The translations under genes and the position numbers were made by a program. This document shows, piece by piece, positions 23,901 to 25,947 of a stretch of 25,947 bases of DNA (positions are counted from its first letter, which is position 1; each line of letters opens with the position of its first letter). The notes under the pieces are model-generated. The model was not told the DNA's origin. It saw only the letters and a program-made list of their open reading frames with translations, and ran no database searches. Source of the stretch: an uncultured Akkermansia sp. (GTDB lineage: Bacteria; Verrucomicrobiota; Verrucomicrobiia; Verrucomicrobiales; Akkermansiaceae); assembly GCA_904501955.1 (NCBI GenBank), contig CAJGCY010000021.1:1-25947 (forward strand), written 5' to 3'.

Positions 23901-24692
23901 TTAATTCCGTGAGCGTTCCAACAAAGAGAAATGCCCCTTGCAAATGATTTCGCTTGCCCAAATGGTGGTGGGGGCGCCTGTAATGGTGCAGGTGGCGTAC
24001 CCCAAGGTCGGGGAGGTGAAAACGAGTTTGAATGTTTGCGTATAGCGTTTGGTGGAGCCGTCTCCACGTGAAGATTCGAATGTATAAATGACCGTGGCTC
24101 TATTTTTATCAGTCTTGCGGTAAACCGTAGAGGTTTTGATGTACCCCTTGCCGTCTGCAGATTGAATGTTTCCGGATTCGGTGTTGCCTGTCTGCCATGT
24201 GCGCTCGATGCATCTTGTCCCATCCGAGAGAAAAACATGGGTGTTTTGGTATTCGGAAGGTGGAGGATCTTTTATTTCTTTTTCCTCGATGAAAAAGTAA
24301 AGCGTTTTGCCGCCAACTTGTTCAGGCGCAAGGTTATCCAATGCTTTCAATGCTGCCTCATCCCCCGCAGCGGCAGCCAAGGAAAAGTAATAATTGGATT
24401 TCTCTCGGTCTTTGCTCACTCCGCGTCCCTCGCGGTATCGCCAGCCTAACCAGCGGGCAGCAGTCGCATCCCCGGCTTCAGCTGCAATCTCGTACAGTTC
24501 AATAGCTTTGGATTCGTCCACTTTCTTACCGTTTTTTCCCTCCGCATAGCAGACTCCGAGCTCGCGTATCTGCGCCGCGTTCTGACCATGTGCTTCCTCA
24601 TGGCCGTCCTCGCACGCCTCACATGCCACAGCTGTCGCACCGGCGTAGATTGCTGCTGCTAAGAAGGCTTTGCTTATAAAAGAGATGCTCAT
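23901..24692 (-). CDS. Exported Sel1-repeat protein
   Basis: 263 aa. Residues 1-23 form a signal peptide; C24 after AVA could be a lipoprotein cysteine, although the -3 residue is atypical. Two Sel1-like repeats are visible: AQIRELGVCYAEG...AIELYEIAAEAG (about 40-75) and TAARWLGWRYREG...KSNYYFSLAAAAG (about 77-110), the A/G pattern of about 36 residues. The C-terminal half (125-263) is beta-rich and of unknown family, with four cysteines. Sel1 proteins usually serve as adaptors in signalling or envelope complexes. It is led by a near-perfect promoter. Confidence 0.8.
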   Translation of the reverse strand: MSISFISKAFLAAAIYAGATAVACEACEDGHEEAHGQNAAQIRELGVCYAEGKNGKKVDESKAIELYEIAAEAGDATAARWLGWRYREGRGVSKDREKSNYYFSLAAAAGDEAALKALDNLAPEQVGGKTLYFFIEEKEIKDPPPSEYQNTHVFLSDGTRCIERTWQTGNTESGNIQSADGKGYIKTSTVYRKTDKNRATVIYTFESSRGDGSTKRYTQTFKLVFTSPTLGYATCTITGAPTTIWASEIICKGHFSLLERSRN

Positions 24693-24698
24693 AAGCCC

Positions 24699-24726
24699 AT
24701 TATAAACACGCTTCGCGAGGTGTCAA
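24699..24726 (-). promoter_or_regulatory. Near-consensus promoter of the Sel1 gene, leaderless
   Basis: On the minus strand, TTGACA (24721-24726), a 16-base spacer, TATAAT (24699-24704), then six bases and the ATG at 24692. Both hexamers are perfect, so this is the strongest promoter match in the window. Confidence 0.75.
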
Positions 24727-24739
24727 GTTTGGATATGCC

Positions 24740-24757
24740 TTTTTTTTTGGGGGGGGG
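24740..24757. repeat. Homopolymer tract T9G9
   Basis: Nine T (24740-24748) directly followed by nine G (24749-24757). On the minus strand it reads C9A9 and ends 13 bases before the -35 box of the Sel1 promoter. Confidence 0.9.
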
Positions 24758-24764
24758 ATGATGA

Positions 24765-25553
24765 TCAAAGCCCGTTGAGTATTTCAGCGGCGCCGGTGTG
24801 CCCCAGCTCTGCGGCTCGCTGCAGGTAGCGGCGTCCCTGTGCTTCATCTTGGCGGCCATCGCGTCCCCAGAGCAGGCGCATTCCCAGTTCCGCAAGCGCA
24901 CGAGGCTCCTCTGCTGCAGCAGCCTGTTCGAGCCAAGCTCGGCTTTCCGCTGCATCCGGATCCGGGCTTGAGAGGTCATATACCAATTCGCTGATGGAAT
25001 GAGCGTGTTTGCCTATGCCATCACTGTAAATGAGTGACATCTCGTACTGGGCGGCGGCGTCACCCGCACATGCCTTTGCATGAATATCGCAAGCCGAGTC
25101 ACTTTTTAACTCTACCGGAGTTCCGGTGCGCAGCAGTGCCTGTAACATCGTCGTCTTCGCCACGTCGGCTGCGGTGCGCCCCTGTTTATCACGCATGCGA
25201 TAATCTGCGCCGAATGCCAGCAGACGGAGCGCGAGTCGGTAATCCTCCAGCTGCGCTGCCAAGTGCAACGCGGTCTGCCCGGTGGCCGGTATCACGGCAT
25301 TCGGGTTTTGGCCGGCCATCAAAAGCACATGCACCTGCACGGGAAAGTTCATTTCAGGCAGTTCTTGCAAACAATACAGCAAAAGGGTTCGCCCTTGCTC
25401 GTCGGTGGCTGATGGATTGTCATTCAGGCACGTTTGCATGAACTCCCGGTGAGGAGAATCCGCATAATCGCGCAGCAGCGCATCAGCCCATTCTGAGGCA
25501 TGAGCACTACTGAATAATAAAGATGCAATGAAAATGATAGCAGCGCCTTTCAT
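24765..25553 (-). CDS. Exported ankyrin + Sel1 repeat protein
   Basis: 262 aa from the ATG at 25553; an upstream in-frame TTG at 25562 overlaps the -10 box and is not used. Residues 1-19 form a signal peptide (AHA). Ankyrin repeats: NEQGRTLLLYCLQE-type unit about 50-66, the complete TGQTALHLAAQLEDYRLALR unit (91-110) with LLAFGADYRMRDKQGRTAAD following (111-130). Sel1 repeats: 164-180 and, more clearly, about 204-260, ending EAQGRRYLQRAAELGHTGAAE. A binding or adaptor protein of the periplasm is likely. The next gene downstream is another Sel1 protein, 72 bases on with its own promoter. Confidence 0.82.
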   Translation of the reverse strand: MKGAAIIFIASLLFSSAHASEWADALLRDYADSPHREFMQTCLNDNPSATDEQGRTLLLYCLQELPEMNFPVQVHVLLMAGQNPNAVIPATGQTALHLAAQLEDYRLALRLLAFGADYRMRDKQGRTAADVAKTTMLQALLRTGTPVELKSDSACDIHAKACAGDAAAQYEMSLIYSDGIGKHAHSISELVYDLSSPDPDAAESRAWLEQAAAAEEPRALAELGMRLLWGRDGRQDEAQGRRYLQRAAELGHTGAAEILNGL

Positions 25554-25560
25554 AATTCTC

Positions 25561-25566
25561 AATATA
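25561..25566 (-). promoter_or_regulatory. -10 box of the ankyrin+Sel1 gene
   Basis: TATATT on the minus strand, seven bases before the ATG at 25553. No good -35 at 16-18 bases was found, so confidence is low. Confidence 0.35.
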
Positions 25567-25654
25567 ATGGCAAGAGCTGTAGTGAAGCGGAGTTCCGAGC
25601 CGATGCAAAATTACCCCATCATCACCCCGCAAATTTACGATTTATAACAACACC

Positions 25655-25947
25655 TCATACTGACCACGGGGAGGCGTTGTAGGCGGCGTCGATGGCGGAG
25701 CAGAGCAGGGTGTGCACGTTTTCTGCATCCGCGATGTTGAGTAATCCTATGGGCTTGCGCTCACCGTCTGCGCTCAAATCGTAATCCAAGATGATGCTGC
25801 CGGTGTCGGCGGCATGGGGCTCAAAAGCGCGAATCATGCCCAGCATGAGGAACCACTCCTGCGGTTCGCCCGCCGGGGGGAGCAGCAGCACGCGCTTGTT
25901 GGTGATGGCGCCTACGGCGTATTCGCACGGTGCAGCAGCTTGCTCCA
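25655..25947 (-). CDS. Unknown protein, C-terminal fragment
   Basis: The frame stays open to the right edge, giving 97 residues ending in NASPWSV; a GTG at 25891 is unlikely to be the start because coding continues beyond it. Visible features: RVLLLPPAG near the start, a GSIILDYDLSADGE segment and a LLNIADAENVHTLL helix. No family recognised. The 92 bases to its left (25563-25654) hold only the ankyrin+Sel1 gene's -10 box. Confidence 0.5.
   Translation of the reverse strand, partial: EQAAAPCEYAVGAITNKRVLLLPPAGEPQEWFLMLGMIRAFEPHAADTGSIILDYDLSADGERKPIGLLNIADAENVHTLLCSAIDAAYNASPWSV

Overview
The window looks like chromosomal DNA of an anaerobic bacterium of the PVC group, most likely a host-associated Verrucomicrobiota (Akkermansia-like). 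This is inferred from protein style, not from a marker gene: many Sec-exported proteins with Sel1, ankyrin, FKBP_N and SHD1-like domains, few Shine-Dalgarno sequences, moderately high GC, and a NifU/IscU-type scaffold of the kind seen in anaerobes. I see no rRNA, tRNA, CRISPR array, insertion sequence or phage gene.

Layout. 1-126 (-): N-terminus of a probable Fe-S scaffold protein, cut by the window edge. 376-1005 (+): secreted TlpA-like thioredoxin. 1029-7861 (-): five tightly overlapping genes (read from 7861 down), all with signal peptides: a helical protein, an SHD1/thioredoxin-like protein, a very large helical protein, a PDZ protein and a tandem degenerate FKBP. 8015-8995 (+): fmt. 9160-13147 (+): a surface-glycan decoration cassette (two LicD phosphotransferases, a cytidylyltransferase fused to a Gfo/Idh oxidoreductase, and an SDR) bounded by a terminator on each side. 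13251-14408 (+): membrane-anchored ankyrin-like protein. 18093-14417 (-): sulfur/thiamine block metY, cysK, thiE, thiM, the last three joined by ATGA overlaps. 18243-22809 (+): DPM1/GtrB-like glycosyltransferase, M20 dipeptidase with an ABC ATPase, and a class I aminotransferase. 25947-22906 (-): a partial unknown gene, an ankyrin+Sel1 protein, a Sel1 protein and rmlA.

How the genes fit together. The LicD cassette, the polyprenyl-linked glycosyltransferase and RmlA all point to cell-surface polysaccharide. The fused enzyme plus SDR could make a CDP-activated polyol that the two LicD proteins transfer as a phosphodiester onto a glycan. metY, cysK and thiE/thiM serve sulfur amino acid synthesis and thiamine salvage. 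The five-gene operon has no recognisable enzyme. Its pseudo-FKBP, PDZ and cysteine-less thioredoxin-like parts suggest a chaperone-like or scaffolding complex in the envelope.

The two strongest leads are the undescribed five-gene exported operon and the LicD/cytidylyltransferase-oxidoreductase cassette. A window-wide observation is that many genes have a sigma70-type promoter whose -10 box ends only 6-12 bases before the start codon, which predicts leaderless or near-leaderless mRNAs.
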